Positions 39,684-50,493 of a DNA stretch of 64,000 nt are shown here, piece by piece (the stretch's first letter is position 1; every line of letters starts with the position of its first letter). The DNA comes from Gymnogyps californianus (taxonomy: Eukaryota > Chordata > Aves > Accipitriformes > Cathartidae), in NCBI RefSeq assembly GCF_018139145.2, contig NC_059485.1, positions 19,281,698 to 19,345,697 of the forward strand, given 5' to 3'. Under the pieces are notes generated by a model. That model was given only the letters and a program-made list of their open reading frames with translations. It was not told where the DNA came from and did not search any database. Position numbers and translations under genes: made by a program.

Positions 39684-40097
39684 TCTCTCAGCCTTCCTTC
39701 ATGGCAGAGGTGCTCCAGCCCTCTAACTATGTTCGTGGCCTCCTCTGGACCCGCTCCAACAGGTCCACGTCTTTCTTGCGCTGGGGACCCCAGAGCTGGA
39801 TGCGGTCAGCACCGCAGGTGGGGTCTCACCAGAGCGGAGGAGAGGGGCAGAATCCCCTCCCTCGACCTGCCGGCCACGCTGCTTTTGATGCAGCCCAGGA
39901 TACAATTGGCTTTCTGGGCTGCGAGCGCACACCGCCGGCTCATGTCCAGTTTTTCATCCACCAGTATCCCCAATTCCTTCTCCACAGGGCTGCTCTCAAT
40001 CCATTCATCACCCAGTCTGTACTGATACCAGGGATTGCCCTGACCCAGGTGCAGGACCTTGCACTGGGCCTTATTGAACTTCATGGGGTTCACACAG
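39684..40097 (-). mobile_element. CR1 LINE fragment, continuation beyond LTR
   Basis: Resumes at TCTCTCAGCCTT. The minus strand encodes [37 protein letters not shown] and MKFNKAQCKVLHLGQGNPWY. CR1 similarity stops at about 40097, just after GGGTTCACAC on the plus strand, the 5' truncation. Confidence 0.92.
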
Positions 40098-40490
40098 GGA
40101 AACATCAGACAGGACATTAATGTCTGCCCACAGAGAAAAGTTAAGAGAGGTTCAAGGTCATTCTCTGCCCCTGTTCTTAACTGGCCAGACACAAGTCAGG
40201 TCTGGTCCAGACATCATACACCCATACTAACGTGGCCCTGTGCTCGGGATATCAGGTCCTTTGGGGAAATCAAGCCTTATTTCAGGGTTTATCAGCTCAC
40301 AGGTCATACACCACCAATACAGGGACCAACGCAGATTGATAACTGGCCGTCATCTCAGACCATGGGCAAAGGATTGTGTTTGTCTGCACCCACCAACAGA
40401 CATGCATAAGATTTCACAAGGAGTCACTAACTTTATGAGTAGGGGAAGATCATCCTTTGATATGAGATGGTATTCCTCCAGATAAACCTC
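40098..40490. other. Unassigned intronic segment beside CR1
   Basis: Less AT-rich than the flanks and with no CR1 match that I recognise. It could be unique intron or a diverged repeat. Confidence 0.35.
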
Positions 40491-41602
40491 TCAATTCATT
40501 ACTTACAAATTGATAGAGTATTAAAATAAATTACAAACCAAACAGCTTTTATTTGTCTGGTTTGAATTTTGTGGGATTTAGGTAGGTAACCTCAAGATTC
40601 CTATTGCTACAAATGACAGCAGTGAGCCAGAATACATGCACATATGTCAAAAGACAATCATCTACATTCAGGAAAAAAAAAAATTAATTATGCTATTCTG
40701 TCTTTGGTGACAATTCTTAAAAAGCTACTTTTATGCTCTGTGTGACAATGTTGTCAGCACATTTAGCATCTAAGGGAGGCTGATTCGATTAGGTTTGCTA
40801 TTCTTGTGGAACTGCTACCGGCCACAAGTTTTTTTTACCAGAAAACCCATCACCAAGCATATTCATAAAATGAGTTTTCTGTATGCATTGCTGTGATGTT
40901 TCCCTGACAAGACTTGACAGGTACCTACGCAAAACCATAGTTTTTTCTTATAGTCCCTACCTATAAGAAATGCTAGCTTTTTAAATTTTAAAATGTTTAA
41001 AATAGCTAGCCCCAGAAAAAAAATCGAATACAAAATTGAGTTACGCTACAAAAAGATGCCTAACGGCTAAACACTACTTCCTCCAACTAGTAAAACAGAA
41101 AGAGTAAATAGTAAAAATCTGATTAAATCCCGAACCCGCACTGAGGGAGATGGAGTGCGAAAACACGCGCAGGGACGAGCCCAGCCTGCTTCTCGAGCAA
41201 TTCTTCCGCCCGTGGGACAGCGCCTCGCGTGGGCCCAAACCCGCGTGGGTCACCTCGGCCGAGCTGCAATCGTCATTCGCCACCACGAAATCACAACGGG
41301 CCCCGCGGACGCGCCACACCCCGCGAGGAGCGACTGCCCCCGGTAAACGCGCGGGTCCCGCCCGCCACGTTCGCGCTGCGTGGGCGCGCCGGCAGACCCG
41401 GCCGCTCCCGCCGCCCGCCCCAGCTCGGGGCGCCCGCAGGCAGCGGCCCGGCCGCCCCGGAGCCTCAGGGCGACCGCGACCGACCCCGCTCCGGCAGGCC
41501 GGGCCCAGAGCGACCGGGAAGAAGCCGGCCAAGCCGCTGAGGGCTCCCGGCGCCTTCGCTCGGGCCGACAGCAGCGGGCCAGCGCCCCGCGTCCCCCCGT
41601 AC

Positions 41603-41660
41603 CTGCCGGCAGCCGCGGAGCGCGGTCCCAGCGGCGGCCCCGGCGCTGAAGGCCGCACTC
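41603..41660 (-). other. IFT140: Candidate noncoding first exon of IFT140
   Basis: Minus-strand sequence GCTGCCGGCAG|GTACGGGG gives a good splice donor at 41602-41601. A noncoding exon here would splice to the acceptor at 36253. The 5' end is a guess from the position of the X-box just upstream. Confidence 0.4.
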
Positions 41661-41677
41661 GCTCCGAGATGCTTTGC

Positions 41678-41692
41678 GTTACCCCTGACAAC
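41678..41692. promoter_or_regulatory. X-box-like RFX site
   Basis: GTTACCCCTGACAAC fits the X-box pattern GTNRCC-N(0-3)-RGYAAC with one mismatch. X-boxes bound by RFX factors are known to lie close upstream of ciliary genes such as IFT subunits. Confidence 0.5.
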
Positions 41693-43429
41693 GGGGAGAG
41701 CCCCCCAGCACGGAAACTCCCGACCTGGAGCCGAAGAGTCACGGAAACAGCCGAAGCGGTCCCGTCGTACACCGGAGAGAGACGGAAAGTGCCGAGCGCA
41801 GCGGGAGCCAGGCGCGGTCCCCGGCCGGCACTGAGCGAGCGGCCTGCTCTCCTTCGGAAGCGAGCGGCAGCCGCTCCGGGCTGGCTCTCCTTCGCCCCCT
41901 GAACGGCGCCTGGGAGCGGTGGTCGGAGAGGCTGGGAGCGCCGCTGCCCTGCGCGGGGTCGGGGGACCGGCCGGGCACCAGCCCTCCCCGCCGTCACCCC
42001 AAGCCCGTTGCCGAAGGAGGGCTGCCCCTTCCCCGGGCTGCGCGGCAGGCCCAGCGCCCCGTCCCACCACCGGGCAGGGAACCACCGCCACACTTGGACA
42101 CCCACCCTCGGGGCTCCGGCTGGTGAGACCCCAAATCATAACGGGCGGCCTTCAAGCATCAGCGGCTCTCTCCAGGATTTTTGTGAAGTAACCCGTGAGG
42201 AACTTTTTCTAACCCAGATGATGGACTGTGCAGCTCCCCGGCTTCCGGGGAATCACAATTCGATCACGAACTCTTCAGGTCCCCGAACACATATTAAACA
42301 CCCACTGCAACAGAGCCTGATCCAACTGAAACTTAGTGAAATATAAATGCATATGGTAACCATATGTGATTATACAGCCCAGAGCTCATCAGCTCTCTCA
42401 GAGCTTCTGTAGGAAAAGTGATTCGGTAACTTTTTAAGATACTGGCCAAGTTTTTCAAGTAACATCTAAGTGAAGACAGCTTCACAAAGCCCTCCTGCCG
42501 CTGCCCTCGCCCACCACCCCTCCTCTCCTCTGGCACCCCTGGGTGCAGCAGGTACGGCCCAGGTGAGGGACAGCACAGCTCCATCTCCAGTCCTCACCAG
42601 TCCTGGGCCTGCATTCAGCCTTAACAGCCAGGTTTACCCAACGCGTTCAAAAGAGACAATTCAAGACCCAATCCTCATACCACTGTCAAGCCCACAATCA
42701 TTCCTAATTCCTCTGAAGTCACAACACTTCCACACAAAACAGATGAAAAGAAGCCACACCTCTAGCACAGCTGTGACCAACAGTTTCTGCATGCGCTAAC
42801 TTACATTGACTCTGGCCACGTGTAACATGTTGTGTCATTTATGTGGTGGTTCACAGTTTCCCTTTTCCAAGTATACAGCAATTACTGGGACCCTCCTGAC
42901 AAAAAAAAGGTCAGTTTTGTTAGCAAAATGTACCAGGTGGGAGGCAGACTGCATTAAAACATGCTGTGTCTCTTCCAGAACTTAAAGACAGTCTTTAGGT
43001 AGGGAGGCAAACACTGGCTTTAGACCTTCTTGCTACAAGCTCAGCAACCCCCTCTACAACAAATTGCTTTCTGAGCAGCAGAACTCAAAGTCCTGTTTTC
43101 TGTAGCTTTTTATCTCATGCTTTAATTATCTTCTCCCTTACAAGGCATCAGCTCTAACAAAGTCATTTATGGCATCTCTTCTTGGCGGATTCTTGGACAT
43201 GTAGTAACACCGTTAGCTCACTGAGGTGCCACTCCCAAAGTCAAGTCAGTAATTCATTTCTTGGCTCTGCCCAGCTGCCTGTTTTCACTGCTCGTGCCCA
43301 CGGTATTTTTGAGATCATCAGACTTGAAGTTGAGTACTTGAGCAGACCATGTGTGCAGATGCCTTGTTTTCTCAGACAACCAGGCTAAGGAGGAAACTAC
43401 TGCAACTACATAGTACAATCAAGTCAGAA

Positions 43430-43650
43430 ATACCTTGCCAGAAGGAGCCTCAAGCAATCGTCTAGTCTGTCATCCCTTTCTGGGCTGGAATAAAAATCAT
43501 CTAAAAAAACCCCACTGACTGTCTCTGCTCAAATGACCATTTTTACAGCTTTCATAATTGCCTGGTTCAATGTTACACAAAATTTTGCCCAATAACTAAA
43601 CTACATATCCCTACTTGTGCAGGCTTAGCTGGAAATTAAAGTTCCCTGCC
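43430..43650 (-). repeat. Probable ancient CR1 fragment
   Basis: CAATCGTCTAGTCTGTCATC and later words resemble the complement of diverged CR1 3' sequence (ATCTAGTCC...). Too degraded for a firm call. Confidence 0.3.
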
Positions 43651-45147
43651 CTCCAATATTCAGCAGAGAAGCCCTGCTGTAAAGGATTTATATCCAAAAT
43701 CAACAAATGAGCAGGGCACCCTAGGATCCTAAGATCTTCCTTCCCGAGTACTGCGCTCATAAGAGACTCATAAAAGTCTCAGGACAGGCAAAGAACAGGC
43801 TTCAGCAGTGTAGTCGCACACAGTGCATTTCATCCCTTCCTCTAGGGGCTTGACCTCAGATGCTGAGAAAAAAAAATAAAGTTGCACGATTAGGTGCTTC
43901 CTATTTAGTAAGCCATAAAGGATTAACAATAGAAGTCTGACCTTTGGTTTAAATCCTCTTACCTGAATGGGAAAGAACTGCTTTAGTAACACAAATATCA
44001 TCCATTATCAGTTGCCAGATTAAACAACTTCAGAGCCTTTTAAGAACAAATGAGTTATGAATGAAATGTAATAGCTTCTAAGTAACCTAAAAGGAAAATA
44101 CAGGACAACATCCACTATATTGGTGGCTTTTACATCTAAGATCTTTGGAAAAGTATTTTCATGTTATAATTAGTGTAATGATAATGCACATTAGATGCAA
44201 AATTAAAACCACCTCAACATAAACCAAAAGTATTAACTTTGTCCTTCTGCTGGACAGTTCTGCATTGCTTGCTCTATTTCTATTAAGCATGCAATTTGTT
44301 ATTCATACCTTAAAATACACAGGATGTGCAACAAATCCAAGTTAACGTTCTTGCCTAGTCTAGAAAACCATGGCAACAAACACTGTTATTTGCATTTTGT
44401 ATCTGTGCAGGTCTGCCAAAGCATGATCATGGACCCTCCCTACTATTAAAAAAGAACGAATGAAAGTTCAAGTGTCTTTTGACATCTCAACCTACCCCCT
44501 GCCTCTCAGCCCTTGTCCAACTCCTTTTTATTCAGTCTTTCTTTCACAAACATTTACACACATGAGCAATTTCACACCTTAACAGTCCACTTGAGGCAAT
44601 GGGGCTATTCAAGCATATAAAGTTATTTACATACAGAGAGAATGGAAACCTTCAACTCTGAGCTCCTTGGGGAGCTGAACATACCTTCATGTCTCTGCAA
44701 AGCACCATGGAAATATATGGCACTGTAGATGCAGAATGCATAATTTCCTGTCAATACTGTTAAATTTGGTTGTGGTCAAACCAAGTGGCAAAAATAAGCT
44801 ATATGATCTTGTGCTACATTACAACAAAACTGCAAAATACTCTCTCTAAAAAAAACCTAATTAAGATGTAGATTTAAATGCAAAGCTCTACAGTGGAGAC
44901 AAGACCATTAAGCAATTTGGCTCTTTTTTGTTCACAAATTGCATTTATAGCAATACACTTGGTTACTCACAGCTATGCTTTACAGCATACTTATAGGAGA
45001 TGATGCAGAGCCCAAGGCACGTTCAAGTTTAGTTCACCATCATAATTACTTGCAACACTCTGCATGGGAGCCCAATCTTCCAGAATTTAGATGCCATCAT
45101 GAAGTTTAGAAATCAGTGTTAACAATTTAAGCTACAGCTTATGAAGA

Positions 45148-45750
45148 TGTTCTGGTTTTGGCTGGGACAGAGTTAAATTTTCTTCATAGTATTTGGTACA
45201 GTGCTGTGTTTTGGATTTAGTGTGAGAATACTGTTGATGATAGCAACAACTAAAACATCAGCATGTTAAGTAGCACTTATCCTAAGTCAAGGACTTTTCA
45301 GTGTCCCATGCTCTGCCAGCAAGCAGGTGTGCAAGAAGCTGGGAGGGAGCAGAGCCAGGGCAGCTGACCCCAACTAGCCAAAGGGCTATTCCATACCATG
45401 GAACATCATGGCCAGTATATAAACAGGGGGGAGTTGGCCAGGAGGGGCAGATCAAGGCTCTGGCATCAGTCAGCAGGTGGTGAGCAATTGCATTGTGCAT
45501 CACTGGTTTTTTTTTCCTCCCCCTCCTTTTTTTGTTATATTCCTTTTCATTATTATTATATTATTATATTTTTATATTATTTATATTATTATATATTAAT
45601 ATATATTTATATTATTATATTATTATAAACCATTCTTACCTCAACCCACAAGTTTTACTTTTTTTCGATTCTCCTCCCACTTGGGAGGGCAAGAGGAGTG
45701 AGGGAGCGGGTGCATGGTACTTAGCTGCTGGCTGTGGTTAAACCATGATA
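45148..45750 (+). mobile_element. Solo LTR (ERVL-like), oldest-looking copy
   Basis: Runs from TGTTCTGGTTTTGGCTGGG to GGTTAAACCATGATA, 603 bases. A perfect 5-bp duplication GAAGA lies at 45143-45147 and 45751-45755. Compared with the 28.2-kb copy the CpGs have decayed (ACGACA to ATGATA, TTTCGG to TTTTGG), and the AT-rich tract (45545-45625) has expanded. TATA at about 45414 (CAGTATATAAACAGG). Confidence 0.9.
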
Positions 45751-46297
45751 GAAGATTTTCCTCAGAAGACTAAGGCAGCCTTTCCTGGTAGGATACGCAC
45801 AAAGTTTCAAAATGAAGATGATCTAATGTTCTTTCCACAAAGAATTTATCAAGGAAAAAAATCTCACACAGTACCAGTTGTAAGAAATCATTCTTCCTAG
45901 CAGTTAACATGAAGTCACCACATAAAAGTATCAGAGAGTGGTCACTGGAAAACAGGCCAAAACATTAGGTTAGCAAATGAAATTCAACACCCTTTAATTC
46001 AGTACATCACTGAACAAAGCTGCTTAATCCTGGAGACAGCTTATTTAAAAAAAAATATCCCACTTATGAGTACTTACACAAGTGCAAACTCTGCAAAACA
46101 ACCAGAAGTTGTGAAGGCACTAGGCCTTCCCAGGTTTCACATTTTTAATTTTATGTATGTTAGTTGTAACCTTTACAGACAATAAAGAACTTATTAACAT
46201 CCTTAAGAAGCATGTTGCCAAGGGAGCTGCTGGGGCAGCGGGCGCCCGAGCAGCGCTCTGAGCCCGAGGACCCCGCTCACAGCCTCTCAGGAGCTCG

Positions 46298-46308
46298 GCC
46301 GCCATGTT
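46298..46308 (+). promoter_or_regulatory. YY1-like site
   Basis: GCCGCCATGTT matches the YY1 consensus GCCGCCATNTT. Confidence 0.4.
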
Positions 46309-46837
46309 CGGCGGCGCGGCCTCCCGCCGGCTGCGGCAGGCAGGCCGCTGGCGCTCAGCCACGCTCCCTGGCATTGTCCTTCTCCTTAAGCACTGCTAAA
46401 AACAATAGGAAATCAGCAAGAAGTGGTAGGTTCGTTAGTCGACACCAAGGAGGCACCAAGCCCACGCTGTGAAGGGATGCTCAGCGCCAAGCCCGCGGCA
46501 CAGCGCAGTGCCTCCCCAGTGCACGCCCCAGCACTGTCCCTGCCGGTTCCGAGCTCCGGCCCAGGAAAGCACCAGGAGCTCCGAGGGAGAGCGGCCCCAG
46601 GGCTCCCCCTCTCGCTCCGCCGGGCGTAAGACAGCGGGAGCAGCGGGCGCTGCCGCCGCCGCCATACGGCTTCGCCGGGCAGCGAGCCCCCGACACCGCG
46701 AGCCAGAGCTCGCCTCCGGGCGAGCGGGTACGGCCACGGAGAAGCCCCGCGCTGCTTTTACCGCCTGGCTAAGACCCAAGCACCGGGGGCCGCGGGGGAG
46801 CCCGGCGGAGCAGCGAAGCGAAGCCGCAGCACCTCAC

Positions 46838-46895
46838 CCTGAGGAGCGGGCCGAGAGCAGCACCGCCCCATGCCCCGCCCGCCCCGCCCAGCCCA
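46838..46895 (-). other. Candidate alternative first exon, minus strand
   Basis: Downstream of the octamer/TATA set, a minus-strand donor CTCAGG|GTGAGG ends at 46838. It could be an alternative IFT140 first exon or a divergent noncoding transcript. The start is estimated from the TATA position. Confidence 0.3.
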
Positions 46896-46919
46896 GAGGA
46901 GCCCCGCCTTCCCGGCAGG

Positions 46920-47013
46920 CAATAAATAGAACGCCGCATGCAAATCGCCAGCTCTCTGACCAATGGCATCCTGGAGCACATCCACGCACCCCGGCTATAG
47001 CGCCCTCAATTGG
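46920..47013 (-). promoter_or_regulatory. Octamer / TATA / CCAAT promoter set facing left
   Basis: On the minus strand in order: CCAAT (47013-47009), inverted CCAAT (46964-46960), octamer ATTTGCAT (46945-46938) and TATA-like CTATTTATTG (46929-46920). Octamer next to TATA with CCAAT boxes resembles histone H2B promoters. It is unusual for a CpG-island housekeeping promoter. Confidence 0.45.
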
Positions 47014-47027
47014 TTTTTTTCTTTTAG

Positions 47028-47201
47028 CCAATCAGCAGCCAGGTCTCGGGATTCGTCTCGCCCTCTGACGGACACCGGCTGCCGCCTCTTCCTTTGCGTT
47101 ACGCTTTCGTCACCCGCCCCGCGCCGCGCTTTGTTTGGCTTGCGCTGGGGCGCCGGCCCCGGCCCCGCCTCCCGCCTCGCTCCCGCTTGCCGCGAGCCAA
47201 T
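47028..47201 (+). promoter_or_regulatory. CCAAT boxes facing CRAMP1
   Basis: AGCCAATCAGC (47028-47032 core) and GAGCCAATGGG (47197-47201 core) are good NF-Y sites upstream of the CRAMP1 first exon. Confidence 0.55.
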
Positions 47202-47329
47202 GGGACGCCTTGTTTGGGGTCCCGGGGCGGGGAGCGCCGGCGCGCTCAGCTGGGCCCGCGCGCCGCGTCCTGCCCCGCCCCCTCGGCCCGGCGCAGGGTG
47301 ACGAGGAAGCGGAACCGCCGCGGCCAGCA

Positions 47330-47718
47330 GCCCATCGCGGCCCGCTCTGCGGCCGAGCGCGGGGCCGGGGGCGACGGCGGAGCGCGGCCCAGCGCGGGGC
47401 GCCAGGGAGCCGCGGCGCCGGCCGGGGGCGCTGAGGCCCAACGGGGAGCCGGCGGTGCCCGGGACCGCGGCCGCGGTTTCGGAGGAGCCCGGGGAAGAGA
47501 GGTCGCCCCCGCGGCCGGGAGCGGGGCTGCCGCCGCCAGCAAAGCTGGGAGGGCCGCTGGGGTCCGCGGTGGTCGTAGGGCACGCCGGCCTCCTCCCGAG
47601 CTGGCGGGTCTGGGGCGCAGCCTGGGGGTGCCTGGGGCTGCGGGTGCCGGAAGACCCGAGGCAGCCGCCGGCGGGAGAGCTGGAGCGCGGAGGCTGCGCG
47701 GCGGCATTGATGCGGCAG
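47330..47718 (+). other. CRAMP1: CRAMP1 noncoding first exon (5' end approximate)
   Basis: GC-rich sequence ending in a strong donor GCGGCAG|GTGAGG at 47718. It is the best plus-strand donor upstream of the coding exon at 50144. The transcription start is not visible. The large open frames across it are GC artefacts. Confidence 0.5.
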
Positions 47719-49019
47719 GTGAGGACGGAGCCTCCCGCGGGGGGCGGAGGGGGCTGCTGTGGTGGGGGGAGAAACGGCGCCTGGGGCCCCCGCGGGGTGT
47801 GCGTGTCCCTGGGGGGACCGGCCCGGCCCGCCCCGGCCCAGCTCTCCTGTCCGGGCCGTCGATCGACGGGGTGCGGCGGCGCTGGGGTCTGAGGAGAAGG
47901 CATCTCCTCTGAGGGGAGCCGGGCTTTTGTAGGAGACAGAGTGAAGGGACGGCGGCTGAGTATTGAAGGTCTAGAGGACGAAAGCCGCGAGGCTGAGAAG
48001 ATTTTCCCTTTGGAAGAAAAAGGAAAAGCAGGGGCAACGTGAAAACGAAAGGAGAAAGCAGCTGGAGTGGGTAAACTGGGTGCAGGGCACTGCCGGAGGG
48101 TTTAGGCAGGACGCTGTAAGGAGCCAGCTATGGGGAAGTGGGGCAGATACTGGGATTTGCTACCCTAGTCTTGTGAGTAAGTTACTGTCCCCAAGATGTG
48201 TTTCTTTGGTATCCCCCTACTAATTCTTGGGGGATGCCAGTGGATGCATCGTTTAATTTGCAGTAACAAAACTAAACTTGAAATCGAGGCGATTTCAGCC
48301 TTACTTAAGTGAAGTTTTTGAGCACAGCCTGTCAGAGTTGCAAGATTTCTGTCCTCAGAACAACTGAAAACACTGCAATTTCTGTTGTGCGGAGAACAAG
48401 TTTGTGTTTGTAATTAGGGACCTGTCAGGTGAATAGTTAACCAAGTTTTAATATGAGTCTAGATCCACAGTTCAAATCAGTTTATTGAGCATTTGCAAAG
48501 AATGGAACATTGCCCAGCATAATTCTGAATTGGTAGATTCAGTGGTTTAGCTGAAAATCTTTAGAGGGAAAAGTATCATTTTAATAGTAGGAATACAATC
48601 CATAAACTGTAATCGCGCAAATTTGTACGCCATATAACGCTGATGCATTCTTGTTCATTTTAAACCACGTTATTCTGGTGTCAGCCTAATCTGTAGCAAT
48701 TCCATTCTTTATTTGTGATATTCAGAATTTCCTTCTCTTGTTGGTTTTTATCTTTTGCCTTAATTAAAGTTGGACTGTGGCTCTTGCTCTGGTGATAAGG
48801 CAGCTGCATTGCAACTGCTACTTCTTTGTTTTGCTCTAAGTGGTTTCTTGGAAGTTGACTTCTTTTAGATACGGTGTCAGTCATGTTTTTACACTCTTTA
48901 AGAAAAAACCCACCAGTTGTTGGGTTTTAGCAGGTAATACGATTTAATGCCTTAAGCTTTTGTGTGCGTATCTGGCGTTTTGTTCCAAGCATTTAAAAAA
49001 AACTTTAGAATTGAGAGGA

Positions 49020-50030
49020 TTTATGAAGTGAGACACAGAGTGAGCGGTCATCCCGGCGGCCGGTCCGAATGTCAGATTCGGAATTACAGTTGTTCAGCGA
49101 TGCCTCTCAGAAAGTCCAGGAGCGGTCCTCTAGCAAACGATGTTTCAAAACTTTTTTGCTTGGCCAAGAGGTTGCAGCATGGCTGCGAGCGGCGCGGTCC
49201 CCATCGAGGTGAGGGGGGAAGAGCCGCTGCAGATGCCTGCGGAGTTTGCTGCCCTTCAAATTAAACAAAATAATAAAGGGGGTCGCGTTAATTTAAAAAG
49301 GGAAAAAAAACCCGCTGGAAGCCGCTGACAGAGCCCGGCAGCCGTGGTCGGCTGTGGGGAGCCAGGCCGTCTCCTGGCGCGGGTCGGTCTGCGAGGGCCG
49401 GCGGTGACAGGCGCCCGGCCCGCGGCGCGATGCTCTTCGCAGAGGAGGCGGCCGGGCCGGGGGCTGCCCCGCGGGGAGCAGCGGAGAGGTGCCGGGGCTT
49501 CGGCGGGCGTGGGGGCGGAGGGGGAGCTGGAAATCTCGGTAGCCTCGGCCAGTCCCAGCCCCAGAGACACACACACACACACACGGGAGGAGAAGCCGCC
49601 GCCGCCGCATCTAGGAATATGAATCCCCCCCCCGCGGCAGGTCGGATCACCTCGGCTCCATGGTGAGGAGAAAGAAGAGCCCCCCTGGGCCCGCGGAGCC
49701 GCGGAATGGGTAGGATGGGGGGCGAGCAGCCGGCCCGGCCCGGCCGCGCTGCCCTGCTCCGCTCCGCCGGGCTCGGCGGCTGCCTTTCCTCTCAGCGGCT
49801 GTCGAGCGCTTCCACACGCCCGAGTTTGGCTGGGCGATTTCTCCGCCAAAGGCGCCCCGAACCCCTTCGGGAGGGTGCCGGAGGGCTGCCGGGGGAGCCC
49901 GGCTGCCTTTTGGGCCGGTTTGGGGGGGTTCCGGCAGGGCTTTCCCCCTCCCGCCCTCGGCACAGGTTGTTGGGTCGGGACAGCAAACGAAAGGGGATTT
50001 AGTAACAAACAACGGCGGCCATGTTGAGAG
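49020..50030 (+). promoter_or_regulatory. CRAMP1: Intronic CpG island, possible alternative CRAMP1 promoter
   Basis: Dense CpG with GC boxes. There are two plus-strand ATG-plus-donor pairs: ATG at 49181 ending ATCGAG|GTGAGG at 49210, and CCATG|GTGAGG at about 49662. A YY1-like GCGGCCATGTTG lies at about 50017. A CA microsatellite is embedded at 49567-49584. Confidence 0.5.
49567..49584 (+). repeat. (CA)n microsatellite in CpG island
   Basis: About nine CA units. Confidence 0.85.
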
Positions 50031-50143
50031 GAATTTCTGCAGCTAAACTTCTCCCCTCTCAGCCCAAGGATTTCTCTCCCTCTCTGGGGGGCTCCCTGGC
50101 CTGACTTTGTGCCCCCCTCTTTTCTCTCTCTCCTCCCCAACAG

Positions 50144-50493
50144 GATGACAGTGAAACTGGGAGAGAGCAGCGGGGAGGAAGGGGTGAAAAAGCTGGGCAA
50201 GAGAGCAGGAGGAGATGAGGAGTCCCTGGAAGAAGAAGGGGCAGGAGGAGGAGGAGAGGCAGCTCCAGGCAGCAGCAGCACAAAGAAAGAAGAGAAGATT
50301 ATTAACAACAACACTAACAGCAGCCCCCCACCGAACCCCAGCTTATCACAGGCCCCGGCCTCCCTCCAGCCCTCCCACAGCCAGGACCAGCATCATTTTC
50401 TCAGGTCCAGCGTCAGACCTCAGAGCAAGAGGCTGAAGAAGGATTCCCAGGCATCCTCTTCAGTTGGCAGCAGCACTGCTGCAAAAGGCAAAG
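50144..50493 (+). CDS. CRAMP1: CRAMP1 first coding exon
   Basis: Acceptor TCCTCCCCAACAG, then G and ATG at 50145. It encodes 116 residues and one base, ending TAAKGK before GTACTG. Rich in Glu, Gly, Ser and Pro. It carries poly-Asn/Ser (NNNTNSSPPPNPS) and HHFLRSSVRPQSKRLKKD. Confidence 0.94.

Larger units (their letters stand above)
36253..41602 (-). other. IFT140: IFT140 5' intron, with CR1 and nested LTR
   Basis: Probably the intron between a noncoding first exon and coding exon 1. It holds an AT microsatellite-like stretch (36290-36358), C/A runs at 37280-37302, a CR1 (38724-40097) split by an LTR (39109-39683), and an unassigned segment 40098-40490. Confidence 0.6.
41130..42130. promoter_or_regulatory. 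IFT140: CpG island, candidate IFT140 promoter
   Basis: About 1 kb of dense CpG with GC boxes, bounded sharply by AT-rich DNA. It lies upstream of the first coding exon of IFT140 and contains an X-box-like site (41678-41692) and a minus-strand donor CAG|GTACGG at 41603. The long open frames on both strands here come from the GC content. Confidence 0.7.
42131..46200. other. Region between CpG islands
   Basis: Noncoding. Holds a probable ancient CR1 fragment (43430-43650) and a solo LTR (45148-45750). An X-box-like half site AACCATGGCAAC lies near 44366. If IFT140 starts at the 46.9-kb promoter instead, this is its first intron. Confidence 0.5.
46205..47900. promoter_or_regulatory. CRAMP1: CpG island, CRAMP1 promoter and possible bidirectional promoter
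   Basis: A long CpG-rich block with GC boxes, four CCAAT boxes (46960, 47009 inverted, 47028, 47197) and a YY1-type GCCGCCATGTT at 46298-46308. It ends in a plus-strand donor at 47718 that fits CRAMP1 exon 1. A second signal set points left (see the octamer/TATA entry). The core of both promoters appears to be 46.9-47.3 kb. Confidence 0.75.
47719..50143 (+). other. CRAMP1: CRAMP1 intron 1
   Basis: AT-rich at 48.1-49.0 kb, then a second CpG island at 49.0-50.0 kb. It ends in a long pyrimidine tract and CAG at 50143. Confidence 0.6.

Noticed and set aside
41074..42139. Long open frames (up to 343 codons) on both strands
   Set aside because: They lie in a CpG island where stop codons are rare. 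The products are Pro/Arg/Ala/Gly-rich with no domain, and several frames are open at once.
46120..46374. Minus-strand frame with internal MAAELLRG and a YY1-type ATG context
   Set aside because: Looks gene-like at its start, but the frame soon enters AT-rich sequence with no good donor or homology. The motif is better read as a YY1 site.
46995..48037. Overlapping open frames of 145-302 codons around CRAMP1 exon 1
   Set aside because: GC-driven lack of stops in the promoter island; no homology and conflicting frames on both strands.
49256..50314. 352-codon minus-strand open frame
   Set aside because: Lies antisense to the CRAMP1 start exon and its CpG island, with low-complexity composition. 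No splice or homology support.
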